Part shown: positions 10,694 to 21,386 of the stretch, piece by piece | Position numbering within the stretch: the stretch's first letter is position 1 | How the letters are laid out: each line of letters begins with the position of its first letter | Assembly (NCBI GenBank): GCA_023634235.1 | Contig: JAMKCF010000018.1 | Span: 3,191,474 to 3,255,473 of the forward strand | DNA length: 64,000 bases | Direction of reading: 5' to 3' | Source of the DNA: Pisaster brevispinus | Taxonomy: Eukaryota > Echinodermata > Asteroidea > Forcipulatida > Asteriidae | The notes under the pieces: generated by a model | What the model saw: only the letters and a program-made list of their open reading frames with translations | What the model was told of the DNA's origin: nothing | Databases searched by the model: none | Made by a program: the position numbers and the translations under genes

Positions 10694-11404
10694 TGGCCGT
10701 TATTCTGGGAGTTGTGTGAAAAGGGCTTGAAACTGTTAGCCATCCAGCAGGTTGTCTGTGGGCCCAGTTTTCACTTCGGAAACCCTGCTTAATATTCCAG
10801 TCAAATAGACTGTGCAAGTCTTGCACATATTCAATCATTTCTGGGGCCACTTTCGTCCAACGTACATTGCTTTAACGCAAGAACAAAACAAACTCCCGCG
10901 CTTCAATGAGGGTGCCCTGTTTTTGAATTTCAGTAAACAAATTTCCGGATTCCAGCTGATACAATGAAGAAGGAAGGTCTTAGTGTAATTAATGAATCAA
11001 GATGCTCCACAAAACTGCATCAAAAAAGAAAAAAGCCTTAAGGACTGGCCTTGATAATGCATTATTGAATTGCTTAATTAGATTTGACATTCACTGGGTC
11101 TATTGGAAATGAGGCGGGGAGGTTTTATTAGGTCTGAAAGTGAAGCCAAATGGATCTTCAGGGTCGTTGTTACTGCAAACACATCAAATAATGAAACAAA
11201 AACATGAGATGTTTACTGGCGTACCCCCCCCCCAACCCCCAACCCCCAACCCCCATGGGATACAAGGAAAAGGGTTTCAAATGACAGCAAATTATATTGA
11301 AAACAATATTGACATCGTTCTGTGGAGGGCAACAGGCAAGACAGAAGGCATTACAAAGTCTCAACACAAACATCATTGTCCATCCAATAACCCCTTTGTG
11401 AGTT

Positions 11405-11777
11405 AGATTTAATAATAATAATAATAATAATCGATTCTTATATAGCGCTTTATCACAGCCCGAGGGGCGTATCAAAGCGCTTCTGAAATTATTACCCCTG
11501 GTCACTGGGCCATATATTTCATTCCTTAAACCATCTCAGCTCCCTGGGGAGTATACAGCCGGTGCTGCGGGTTTACCGCGCTCCAAGCTAATCATTCACA
11601 TAAACCATCTCTGCCCTCACAGGTACCCATTTTACCCCTGGGTGGAGAGAAGCAATTATGGTTAAGTGTCTTGCTCAAGGACACAAGTGCCACGACCGGG
11701 ATTCGAACCCACATACCGATAACTTAACCACCAGAACTTGAGTCCGATGCTCTTATCCGCTCGGCCACGACACCCCA
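11405..11777 (-). repeat. Full-length SINE: tRNA-Leu-like head, body, (TTA)n tail
   Basis: On the minus strand it begins with a tRNA-Leu-like head (A-box near 11765, anticodon-like CTCAAG, B-box GGGTTCGAATCCC near 11700). It continues through a conserved body ('gacacttaaccataattgc', 'ctgtgataaagcgctatata') and ends in a trinucleotide tail that reads as (aat)n on the plus strand at 11410-11430. This is the expected layout of a pol III-transcribed SINE. Relatives of the 3' part are at 36010, 40235, 45285 and 63893. Confidence 0.75.
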
Positions 11778-11784
11778 GATTTGA

Positions 11785-12235
11785 ATAATGTCCAGATTTG
11801 AATAATGTCCGGTACAACGACTTACTTATATCATAGAGAAAGGATGCGTATATAGTCACAAGTTACCGCTTCAATTTGAATTCCTCAGACTGGACAGTTG
11901 TTACATGTTAAGCCCGGTTCATACTTCCTGCGAATGCGAAGGCGAAGCGAATTTTGACGTCTCAGGGCCGTTTTCGCAGCGAATAATTCGCAGGAGTTGA
12001 GCACATTTCAACTGCTGCGAATTTGTGACGTCAATATTCGCTTCGCATTTGCGTTCGCAGGAAGTATGAACCGGGCTTTCGTCACATGGTTTGGGCCAAG
12101 CTGAATTGCGCAGTTACGTAAGAGCGGCAAGCACCCATGATACACAATTTTGAACGAATGTGTATGGCACATTGAAATTGATACCAGGGTTTGCTCATCT
12201 GGAGGTTGCTTTGCTATACATACAAACGCTTTGTC
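11785..12235. mobile_element. Inverted-repeat element of the 28346/42458 family, interrupted
   Basis: Contains 'gaataatgtccggtacaacgact', 'agtcacaagtt' and 'cctcagact', later 'tgtatggcac', all shared with 28346-28650 and 42458-43281. It is split by the GC-rich palindrome at 11911-12076. Confidence 0.5.
11911..12076. mobile_element. Foldback element AGCCCGGTTCATACTTCCTGCGAA
   Basis: A 166-bp near-palindrome. The outer arms AGCCCGGTTCATACTTCCTG and its inverse are perfect over about 20 bp, and pairing continues through GCGAA-rich blocks to a TGACGTC/GACGTCA pair. It would form a long hairpin. It sits inside another repeat, so it is a later insertion. Confidence 0.75.
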
Positions 12236-12370
12236 CCCAACTATTTCACACATCTTTGATAATAGTTTGGGTCTGAACAAAGAAAAATTGACTGGAGCGG
12301 GACTTGAACCAACAACCTCCGGATTAACGTACCGACGCTCTACCAACTGAGCTATCCAGCCCTATGTTGG
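12236..12370 (-). repeat. tRNA-derived SINE (GGGCTGGATAGCTCAG family)
   Basis: On the minus strand the head GGGCTGGATAGCTCAGTTGG is followed by GTTGGTTCAAGTCCCGCTCC, so both A- and B-boxes look good. The anticodon arm does not pair properly. It is followed by 'cagtcaatttttctttgttc', a body shared with 13680 and 15125. It is a SINE, not a tRNA gene. Confidence 0.7.
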
Positions 12371-12876
12371 CGGTCTCCCTATTAGTAAATATCTTAATTG
12401 TTAAAAAATTTACCCAGTCAGTTTCCCTTGTGGCTTATTACTTGAGCTTTAAAAATAGTTACACAAGTAGGCTAATCATAGGAAATGTCACTAAGCAATA
12501 AAGTGGTGACCACTCCAAATGTACACACATGTAAATGAATTGGTTTGTGACTGGCAGGTCAACCTTGCTTAGACAATAAATTCAAGCAACGTTTTCCGCT
12601 CAGCTGATATTGATAGCGTTTCCCCAAACAGCCATCAACAAAAAAAATTTAGACAAATACTTCTTCTACAGACCTACCAAACCGCTGGTGAAACCTTACA
12701 CTTTCTGGGTTAAAAGGTTTTAACAAGTTTGACCCACACCAGCAAGCAATTTAGACATTAACTCCTTATATATATATTTTTTAATGTTTGAGTAAGCGAC
12801 CCCCCCCCCCCCTCGGGATTTTGACAGGGAAAACACTCTTTATAATGTAAACGAGGAAAGCTGTGTATCAACTTAC

Positions 12877-12991
12877 AATTCATGATTGTCACACCATCAA
12901 TTAAGTCCAACACCCCAAGCTCCATGCTAAGTATACATCTCGACACCATATACTCCAGTAAAAAATCCTCTACTTTTTTCACTCCTGTCAT
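12877..12991 (-). CDS. Probable first exon, acetylserotonin O-methyltransferase-like
   Basis: From the ATG at 12991 (an in-frame TGA lies 9 bp upstream) the minus strand encodes 38 codons and ends at a strong donor AATT|GTAAGTTG in phase 1. The peptide contains LLEYMVSRCILSMELGVLDL. This resembles the N-terminal dimerisation helix of ASMT/HIOMT-type O-methyltransferases, where vertebrate proteins read roughly 'FMVSQVLFAACELGVFDLL'. Such enzymes methylate small hydroxyl substrates with SAM; ASMT makes melatonin. The catalytic domain, including the SAM-binding glycine motif, was not found downstream in the window. This may be a split gene with far exons or an orphan exon. The family call rests on one motif of about 20 residues. 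Confidence 0.45.
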
Positions 12992-13249
12992 CTTGCATCA
13001 ACGACCAAATCAACAATCATTTGTCTAGCCTTTAAGATTGAGCAGCTTACAAGGACAAATTTGTTACCCCCCAAAATAAAAAATTGCATGCCGTTCGTCA
13101 CCTGTTCTTTTGAAATGACTCATTGATCCAATCAGTCTGATTGTTGTTATGCATAAATGACCGACAGGTATGCCGCATTTTGCGTTTGTTTAGCTTTTCT
13201 TTTTTTTTCTTTGACCGCATTTTGTGTTTGTTTTTGTGTGTGTGTTGGG

Positions 13250-13612
13250 GCAGTCGGAAAGTTACACAAACTGGGTTTAATGGAGCATACAGGCGAACTG
13301 AAACCAGTTGTGAATGGATACCGGCAAGTGTGCGTACACACAATGGATTCTGGGAATTACCTACTGCGGGTGTCGCAGTATGAAATTGAATTGTCTGGGA
13401 AGCAAAAAGGACTTCTATTATAAATACACGTATCCTGGAGTTGGCGATAATGTGTTTGAATGGACTGGATCTTCACGGTTGGTGGGACAGACGGCATTCT
13501 AAATGCTCATATTGAGTTCAACGACATTGACAAAACAGAGGCAATGTTAAAGGAAAACTTGATCGCAGACGGTGGTGTATGTCCGCTAGTTCGTATTCAT
13601 GCAAACTCCTAA
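13250..13612 (+). pseudogene. Frameshifted coding relic of unknown family
   Basis: Three plus-strand segments read as ordinary protein, each in a different frame. About 13270-13410 includes GYRQVCVHTMDSGNYLLRVS. About 13415-13472 includes FYYKYTYPGVGDNVFEW. About 13470-13611 includes NAHIEFNDIDKTEAMLKENL and ends in a TAA stop. An AATAAA lies immediately after the stop. The pattern fits a decayed single-exon copy (for example a retrocopy) that picked up two frameshifts. I do not recognise the family. Tiny introns are possible but no GT-AG pairs of normal size fit. Confidence 0.35.
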
Positions 13613-13679
13613 ATAAAGGTTATTTTAGGGGGAGCTAACAAAATAAATAATATTTATAAAAAAAAGTTGATTTTACTTT

Positions 13680-13930
13680 GGGTTGAACAAAGAAAAATTG
13701 ACTAAAGTGGGATTTTCAGGAACAAACGACCTCTAGATTAATGGCTGGCTCTACCAACTTATCTAGCCCTATATTGGCAGTCTCCCTATTTTGTCAATAT
13801 CTTTGTTCGGGGGGGGGGGGGGGGGGGAGAGGGGGGCACCAGTCAGAAAGCATTCAACCTGTAACTGCTGTACAGCCAGGGATTACACCCGAGGTTACGA
13901 TACAACCTCTGGAAGAGTCACAGCTGGGGA
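13680..13930 (-). repeat. tRNA-derived SINE, decayed, with poly-G tract
   Basis: Contains the family body 'gggttgaacaaagaaaaattgac', a decayed tRNA head and the 5' extension shared with 15240-15345 ('ccagggatnacacccnagnttacgatacaacct'). A run of about 19 G begins near 13810, interrupting the extension. Confidence 0.6.
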
Positions 13931-14089
13931 TCACCTTATGGAATGCAACTTCTTATTTCAAATATCAAATAATAAACCACATGGGAAATCTGACTGGGTA
14001 AACTATTTTTTTTTCTCACAATCTATGTTTGAAAAACTTCATCCTAAAGTAGCCATATTGTTTTTCCCCCAAAGAAACCAAAGTTAGGC

Positions 14090-14220
14090 CATTTCCAAAT
14101 TGATGGCTTTGGCTCTGGCTACAACTGGATCGGTGTAAAGGCTTTCTCTTCAACATTAATGCTGCAGCCACAGGCTGTAGCCATAGCCATAGCTGCTGGA
14201 TTGGACACAGCCTAAAGCTG
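14090..14220. mobile_element. GGCCGTGTCCGAATTGG inverted-repeat family, copy
   Basis: 'ggccatttccaaattgatgg' at the left and 'ggattggacacagcct' at the right are inverted. The interior has 'ggctctggctacaactgg' and 'gctgtagccatagcc'. Other copies: 25925-26460, 31801-31950, 37050-37350, 49325-49565, 52645-52775, 55200-55432 and 56325-56453. Confidence 0.6.
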
Positions 14221-14621
14221 AAACGAGAAGAAACTTAAAAAAATCCAAAGACAGAAGGTCTACTTGCCTTTCAGAAAGAAAAAAACACATTAGCGTTCAT
14301 TGTGACCGAAGTCGTCGAGAAAAGGCATGCCGTAGCACAAAAAACCTTTATCAGATGGAGCTAAAATTTGAAATTTCAGCTTGTTGAGCCAAAATCACCC
14401 CGTAAACCAAATTTGAGCAAATTTGAAGAGGGTAGGGTTTAGAATTCAATTTTTTTTACCCAGAAGGTCTAATTGCCTATCAGAAAAAAACTAATGGTAT
14501 ACATAATTGTACGTGTAACTAAAGTGAGGCTGGAATGACAAATAGTCTGCTGACCCTTTGATACAAGCATCAGTATTGTTACTGGATATGGGGAACAAGA
14601 CTGCGACAGCAGCAGGATAAA

Positions 14622-14795
14622 ACTGTTGGGCACAAAGAAATTTCTAAGCCAAGAAGTGTTTTGTTTAGCAGAAACAGGTTACCAGCCAAAACACGGTGTT
14701 ATGTTTGTTATTTGTGAGTGGTACCCTGCTCTTTTTTGCTTTAAGCAGGAACATTAGCTTAGCACCATTTTCGGGAAAATAGTGTGGCCCATTGG
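14622..14795. mobile_element. GGGCCCAATTTCATA MITE, decayed copy
   Basis: Shared words 'tttagcagaaacaggttaccagccaaaa' and 'agtggtaccctgctc' identify the family, but the termini are eroded. Confidence 0.45.
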
Positions 14796-15124
14796 TCTTA
14801 GCAAGAACCCGTATTCATTATTGTTATTGAATACGAGGAACAGGACAGTGTTGCGGGTGAAACAGGTATGGCCTTTAAAAAACCCATTAATCTGCGTCAA
14901 TGTCAGACTTTTTTATGCAAGTTCATGGAATGGGTGTAAAGGCATTCGGTAAACGTGTTGGTATGTTGCTTAAATGTCACACCTCCGCTTTCTGCCCATG
15001 AATGATATCCACTTTATAATGGGTGTCTGTGGGCGACACCGTTTTCTGGGTATCATGTGGAATGATTCATTCAACCTTGGCTGAACAAAACTGTGTTCAC
15101 CCAAAAGATGAGTCAAATCAAAAA

Positions 15125-15345
15125 AATTTGGGTTTGAACAAAGACAAATTGACTGGAGCGGGACTTGAACCAACGACCTCTGGATTAACGTACCAACGCT
15201 CTACCAACTGAGCTATCCAGCCCTATGTTGGCGGGCTCCCTATTAGTCAATATCTTTGTTTGTGGGTGCCAGTCAGAAGCCATGCAACCGTTAGCTGCCG
15301 TGTAGCCAGGGATCACACCCAAGTTTACGATACAACCTGGGAAGC
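15125..15345 (-). repeat. tRNA-derived SINE with 5' extension
   Basis: A close copy of 12236-12370 with the same A- and B-box words on the minus strand, plus the 'gtgccagtcagaagccatgc' / 'gatacaacctgggaagcggc' extension shared with 13785-13925. That the extension travels with the head in two copies suggests a composite family. Confidence 0.65.
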
Positions 15346-16384
15346 GGCAGTCGTTAATATAAACACTTAAATAAGAGACAGTTTGATTTTTTTTCCCCAC
15401 AACCTTTGCCCCTACATTGATATGGCATTGCCACGTTTAAGAGCAAAAAGTAAGAGGTGGGGCAGACAAATTTGTGAACCAGTCATTAGTCCGAATTAAC
15501 TGACCAGGAGATAGTGAATTTAGAAGCTGAAAACTTTGTACCAGTCCTTAGTTACCATTGACTGAGTTTAAAGAAACGGATTGGTGTGCAGGACACCAGT
15601 CCTTAATCCCAATTAATGGACTCAGCAGATTAACCCAGACAGTCCTTCGTAACTATTACCTGACTGAATCCTTATTGCCCCGACCCTTTTTTCCGTTCCA
15701 AGGTTTTTTAATATTGTCACGTTAATCTCCTCTTTCCAAGTCAGTAAGCTTCTTTCATAAAGTGTCACTGCTGGATTCTTAAGTCGTTCTTGCATGATGA
15801 GACACGACAGTCAAATATGCCACTTCATCCATGGGGAACCGAAAATGTGGACCGGTGAATATCACAGCGTCACACTGGCGACTGCTGGAAAAATCCCAAG
15901 GTTTTGTTCATTTTGTTTAATGCTTCGATGTACATGATGTATTTTCCCTTGTACAACAGACAAACAATTTATAAAAGATCACAAAAATAAACAAATGGGT
16001 AAATACAGATAATTCAATAGCAAAAATAAGTAATCACAAGTTCATGAAAAAAGTTTTAAACAATTTTCTTTTCATAAAAAAATTCTGTCCTTGAAAAAGA
16101 ATTCTGTACTACCAAAAAAAAAAATTGTTTACTTGAAAAAAAAAATCATTATTTACATCAATGTACAAACATGCGTTTGATAACATCTGAAGGGTAACTA
16201 CAAAAAATCTTGACCTTTGAACCTGCAACCTTGATTTGATAAAAGAAAATGTTACATTTACAGGTAAACTGCTCTTAGAAGGTAGGGTCATATGTAAGTA
16301 TTGACCCAGAAAAAAAGGTGTAATTTCTATGCCAATGCTTACTTGTTATAAAGATGGTAATGGTAGTAAGCATCCTGCAAAATC
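15346..16384. other. No gene supported
   Basis: Near 15500-15660 'accagtccttagt' recurs in both orientations, a decayed element. On the minus strand at 15790-15900 an open stretch of about 34 codons follows a plausible acceptor and ends in a stop, but it matches no domain I know. The remainder is AT-rich with A/T runs. Confidence 0.35.
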
Positions 16385-16645
16385 ATTTTGTCTGAAATGC
16401 TCCCGTTGATTACAAATCAATTAAAAACATTTGAACCGGTTCTCAAATTTCTGAGGGGTTGGTGTCCCTTCGCGAACGCTGCGCCAGATCTGGTTGGTAC
16501 TCCGTCACCTCGCTAAACATGGACGGATTTGACATTCTCCTGTTTTCTCAGGAAGTAGACATCGTTACTCAACTGAAACATTCACAAATGAATGTTATCA
16601 TATTATTCTTGATAACTTTGGCTATATAAATATCAGCACGCCGTT
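16385..16645. mobile_element. TTAAAGGNAAGGTATAC family, partial copy
   Basis: Shares 'gaggggttggtgtcc', 'cgaacgctgcg', 'catggacggatttgacattct' with 17150-17290 inside the fuller copy at 17010-17441. The termini are missing. Confidence 0.5.
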
Positions 16646-17009
16646 TACAAAAAACCAAACGATGGCCCTACATGTACCTTGAAACTGAGCTACTCAACAC
16701 AGTAAAGTAAATTCTAACACTCTTGCCAGACACAAAAGACACAGCAAAAATATACCCATCTGGAATATGAAGCAAACTGTGAAGAACTACTTGACACTGT
16801 GCCGTTTTAGAAAACAGGACGGGCCGACTAGAAAACACAGATGTTTCTATAATCAGTTCCTGGTCATCATTTTTTCTCAAAACAAGAAAAAAATATATAA
16901 AAATAAACTAGAACACGCTGTGAATTATATATGCTTGTACTTTGGTTCTATGTGAGCTAGGGCCTGGTTTCACAAAGCTCAGTAAACCAGGGAGGTTTCA
17001 AAAGTGAAC

Positions 17010-17441
17010 TTAAAGGTAGGATTGGTATACTACTCCAAAAATTATCAGAAAAACTTACTTGGAGAGAAGCACGTATAAACTATTGAGTTAGGATTCCCTT
17101 TCGAAGCAAAATGTTTTGGATAATTCCCCCCCCCAAAAAAAACCACAACATTTTGAATCTGAGAAAGGATTCGTGCATGAATCGTTTCTCAGATTTCTGA
17201 GGGTTGGTGTCCGTTCGCAAAATGCTGCGGCCAGAGATGCTGTCGCCTCACAGTAAAACATGGATGGATTTGACATTCTTGTGAAAATACTGTGACCGTT
17301 GTTTGCTGTTTTCTTAGCAAGCAGACCCTGTATTCAGCTGAAACTTTCACATGTGACTTTTATTGTATCATTCTTTATAATTTTGCCTATAAACTCAGCA
17401 ATTTTACACTGACAAAAACCAATCAAACACCCTACCTTTAA
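17010..17441. mobile_element. TTAAAGGNAAGGTATAC TIR element
   Basis: Ends TTAAAGGTAGGATTGGTATA and 'accctacctttaa' are inverted. The interior words 'aaaaacttactt', 'ttttgaatctgagaa' and 'catttcacatgtgactttnatt' link it to 47363-47767 and 53576-53950. About 430 bp, non-coding. Confidence 0.6.
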
Positions 17442-17486
17442 GTTACTCATGGACCTGCAACTTGAAACCTGAAAGAACTAGAAGTT

Positions 17487-17740
17487 TAAACCCTGCTTGC
17501 TATGAAACTGAAACTAGGAGAAACTCCTTACAAGTAAAAATAAACCCTGCTTGCTATGAACCTGAAACTAGGAGAAACTCCTTACAAGTATAAACCCTGC
17601 TTGCTGTGAACCTGAAACTAGGAGAAACTCCTTACAAGTACAAACCCTGCTTGCTATGAACCTGAAACTAGGAGAAACTCCTTACAAGTATAAACCCTGC
17701 TTGCTACATGTATGAACCTGAAACTAGGAGAAACTCCTTA
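17487..17740. repeat. 50-bp minisatellite, 5 copies
   Basis: Units start at 17487, 17542, 17592, 17642 and 17692 with AAACCCTGCTTGCTATGAA, continuing 'cctgaaactaggagaaactc' and 'cttacaagta'. Units differ by only a few bases, so the expansion is recent. Confidence 0.85.
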
Positions 17741-18224
17741 TTCCAACATGTTTTAGTTTCCTTTCTTAAATTTTTGTACATGTAGGCCTATAGTGTATAT
17801 TCCTAGAATGCTAACCATTTGTTCATGTCTTATTATCCCTGAGAGGCCGTGGCACCATAAGTGGCTCCTGCCCAAACAAACCTCGATAGATTGAACTTAG
17901 AACTTTGAAATTAATATTTGTGCACCTAACCCTAACCCTAGTGTGTAGATCCAGAGGGGTTATCGAAACTAGGGTATCTGCACACTTTATAAAGTCAAAT
18001 TTATAACTTTTGAAGACCCTTTTAATGCAACCCTTAACAAAATTACAGACCCCCCCCCCAAAAAAAAGGTGAATAAAGCAGCGGAGAAACAGCTACACAC
18101 ACTCGCACTTTATTTTAAATTTTTACATGCAGCGTAATTCAGCTCTTTACCAGCTTATAAGACAATTTATTATACGCTTCATCCATTTATTTAAAAAGAC
18201 CTCAAATAACTGAATTTAATACAC

Positions 18225-19190
18225 CATCAGGGTTCGAAATTAGCGGTCGCCCGGTCGCCAAATGCGAGTGAAAACAGCGGCGGGCGAGTCAAAACCCTTC
18301 CTTTACTAGCCCGCCGGGCGAGTCAAAAATTTGTTCCTTTTCACAATAAATGAGGGGTACAGTGGTAAAATCCCAGAGAGAGATTATTTATAAGTTCGTA
18401 AAATGGTTTGGGAAGTATTTACATTTGCTAGATTTAATGTGGCCGCGATCGCGATCGCGATCGCGATCACGATCGTTCATAAGTAAAACACGCACGCACG
18501 CACGCACATAACCACATGGTAATGGTAGCGAGTATCCACAGGCCCCACAACGTTCGCTCGCCCGCCTGTAGTCCACGCACGCACACAGCACATGGTGTAT
18601 TGTACAGTACAACAGCAGGTCCAAAGTCCATCATAACCAACATTCCGCACGCTGTGATTGGCCTGTTAAAAACTACATATTCATAAGAAAGCTTGGCTAG
18701 CCTCCAACTCTGTACACGTTCACGAGTCGAGTAAAGAAATGCTGCACATTGTGGCGCGCACGCCCGCGGATTCTGTACTGTACACAGCGTTGGGTTAAGG
18801 CTATTCCAGCATCGACATCGCCGATAGAGGGCGTTGCAGGGCAAAGTTCATTGCTTTTTTTTTCTCCATCGTGCGTCGTCGATCGATCGTTAACACGAAG
18901 GTTTCATTGCAAAACAAGTTCTATAAAACCGATTCTCAAATCAAAAATCCATGAAAATGGTAGTTGATGAAAAAAGGATTATTAAGGGAAGAAATTAGGG
19001 GATAAGAAGGTCCAAAAACGGAAATTTCCGTGTGTGTGTGTGTGTGTGTGTTTGTTTGTTTTTTTTTTCTTTTTGATGCTACGAAAATTGTGTGCATAAC
19101 ATACGGGCGAGTGAAAAAACTTGCGGGCGACCCAACATTTTGGTTGACTCGTCCGGCGGGCGAGTGGAAAAAAAAGTTAAGGGAAACCCC
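18225..19190. other. GC-rich patch between two halves of a 'gcgggcgagt' repeat
   Basis: 'cggtcgcccggtcgcc...gggcgagtcaaaa' at 18240-18330 and 'acgggcgagtgaaaa...ggcgggcgagtgg' at 19105-19165 look like parts of one element split by about 770 bp. The insert holds (GCGATC)n at 18441-18475, (CGCA)n near 18490, a CpG-rich stretch with an inverted CCAAT box near 18655, and a (TG)n run near 19030. ORFs across it are low-complexity and were not accepted as genes. Confidence 0.45.
18441..18475. repeat. (GCGATC)n hexamer repeat
   Basis: Five near-perfect GCGATC units, self-complementary and CpG-rich in an AT-rich setting. Confidence 0.85.
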
Positions 19191-19387
19191 TGACCATGTA
19201 CTTGTTAATGATTTTAAAGGCCTTGAATTTGGATCTAGTTAAGTATGAGACTTTTTAGTTCTTTTTAAGGATCTGAACAAAAAACCCTGTCAGTACATAC
19301 AGGTAAGGTTGTCGGAACATAGGGAGGTTGGAATATAGAGCAGTTAACCATAAACAGAACATAAAGTCAAACACGGTTTTAAATCCA

Positions 19388-21386
19388 GATTGAGACAGCA
19401 CCCTAGACCGCTCTCCAACAATGCTCAATATTGTACGGTCATTAAACAGTCACTTTGGCAACGAGGGCAGAGAAACAAAACCAACTTCTCAATCCAAATT
19501 GAAACAGCACCCTACACAAATGCCCTAGACCGCACACCAACAATGCTCAATATTGTACAGTCTGACATTAAACAGTCACTTTGGCAACGAAGGTAGAGAG
19601 TCAAAACCAACTTCTCAATCCAAATTGAAACAGCACCCTAGACTGCTCTCCAACAATGCTCAATATTGTACAGTCATTAAACAGTCACTTTGGCAACGAA
19701 GGTAGAGAGTCAAAACGAACTTCTCAATCCAAATTGAAACAGCACCCTAGACTGCTCTCCAACAATGCTCAATATTGTACGGTCATTAAACAGTCACTTT
19801 AGCAACCAGGGCAGAGAGACAAAACCAACTTCTCAATCCAAATTGAAACAGCACCCTAGACCGCTCTCCAACAATGCTCAATATTGTACGGTCATTAAAC
19901 AGTCACTTTGGCAACGAGGGCAGAGAGACAAAACCAACTTCTCAATCCAAATTGAAACAGCACCCTAGACCGCTCTCCAACAATGCTCAATATTAGTTAT
20001 TAAACAGTCACTTTGGCAACCAGGGCAGAGAGACAAAACCAGGTTCTCAATCCAAATTGAAACAGCACCCTAGACCGCTCTCCAACAATGCTCAATATTA
20101 GTTATTAAACAGTCACTTTGGCAACCAGGGCAGAGAGACAAAACCAGGTTCTCAATCCAAATTGAAACAGCACCCTAGACCGCTCTCCAACAATGCTCAA
20201 TATTGTACGGTCATTAAACAGTCACTTTGGCAACGAGGGCAGAGAGTCAACACCAGGTTCTCAATCCAAACTGAAACAGCACCCTGCATCGCTCAGTCGC
20301 TAATCAACAATGCTCAATATTGTACAGTCTGACATTAAACAGTCACTTTGGCAACGAAGGTAGAGAGTCAACACCAGGTTCTCAATCCAAACTGAAACAG
20401 CACACTGCATCGCTCAGTCACTCATCAACAATGCTCAATATTGTACAGTCATAAAACAGTCACTTTGGCAACCAGGGCAGAGAGACAAAACCAACTTCTG
20501 AATCCAAATTGAAACAGCACCCTAGACCGCTCTCCAACAATGCTCAATATTGTACAGTCTGACATTAAACAGTCACTTTGGCAACGAGGGCAGAAAGACA
20601 AAACCAACTTCTCAATCCAAACTGAAACAGCACCCTGCATCGCTTAGTCGCTCTCCAACAATGCTCAATATTGTACAGTCATTAAACAGTCACTTTGGCA
20701 ACGAGGGTAGAGAGACAAAACCAACTTCTCAATCCAGATTGAGACAGCACCCTAGACCGTTCTCCAACAATGCTCAATATTGTACAGTCATTAAACAGTC
20801 ACTTTGGCAACGAGGGTAGAGAGACAAAACCAACTTCTCAATCCAGATTGAGACAGCACCCTAGACCGTTCTCCAACAATGCTCAATATTGTACAGTCTG
20901 GCATTAAACAGTCACTTTGGCAACGAGGGTAGAGAGTCAACACCAGGTTCTCAATCCAAACTGAAACAGCACCCTGCATCGCTCAGTCGCTAATCAACAA
21001 TGCTCAATATTGTACAGTCTGACATTAAACAGTCACTTTGGCAACCAGGGCAGAGAAACAAAACCAACTTCTCAATCCAAATTGAAACAGCACCCTACAC
21101 AAATGCCCTAGACCACTCTCCAACACTGCTCAATATTGTACAGTCATTAAACAGTCACTTCAGCAACCAGGGCAGAGAGACAAAACCAACTTCTGAATCC
21201 AAATTGAAACAGCACCCTACACAAATGCCCTAGACCACTCTCCAACACTGCTCAATATTGTACAGTCATTAAACAGTCACTTTGGCAACGAGGGTAGAGA
21301 GTCAACACCAGGTTCTCAATCCAAACTGAAACAGCACCCTGCATCGCTCAGTCGCTAATCAACAATGCTCAATATTGTACAGTCAT
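19388..21386. repeat. Satellite/minisatellite, about 110-bp unit, 18 copies
   Basis: The core TGCTCAATATT occurs 18 times, spaced 107-127 bp (19422, 19544, 19658 ... 21250, 21366). Each unit also has 'cattaaacagtcactttggc', 'agagagacaaaaccaacttc' and 'gaaacagcaccct'. Two sub-types alternate: units with 'ctagaccgctctcc' and units with 'gcatcgctcagtcgc'. Some units carry an extra 12 bp 'acacaaatgccc'. It lies downstream of the last identified ANKS1 exon. ORFs across it are repeat readings. Confidence 0.9.

Noticed and set aside
10738..10875. Minus-strand open stretch ...WTKVAPEMIEYVQDLHSLFD after a plausible acceptor
   Set aside because: The donor is poor and the frame runs into the AGCCCTTTTCACACT element. 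No family match that I can name.
11699..11775. tRNA-Leu gene candidate
   Set aside because: It is followed by a SINE body and a trinucleotide tail. The acceptor stem is absent.
12294..12362. tRNA gene candidate
   Set aside because: A- and B-boxes are good but the anticodon arm does not pair and the same unit recurs with a SINE body. Repeat, not tRNA gene.
15790..15900. Minus-strand stretch CDAVIFTGPHFRFPMDEVAY ending in a stop, considered as a terminal ANKS1 exon
   Set aside because: It does not resemble a PTB or SAM end, and its phase does not connect to any placed exon.
18467..18844. 125-aa minus-strand ORF in the CpG-rich patch
   Set aside because: Cys-rich, low-complexity start, no recognised motif, and it spans (CGCA)n and an apparent insert boundary.
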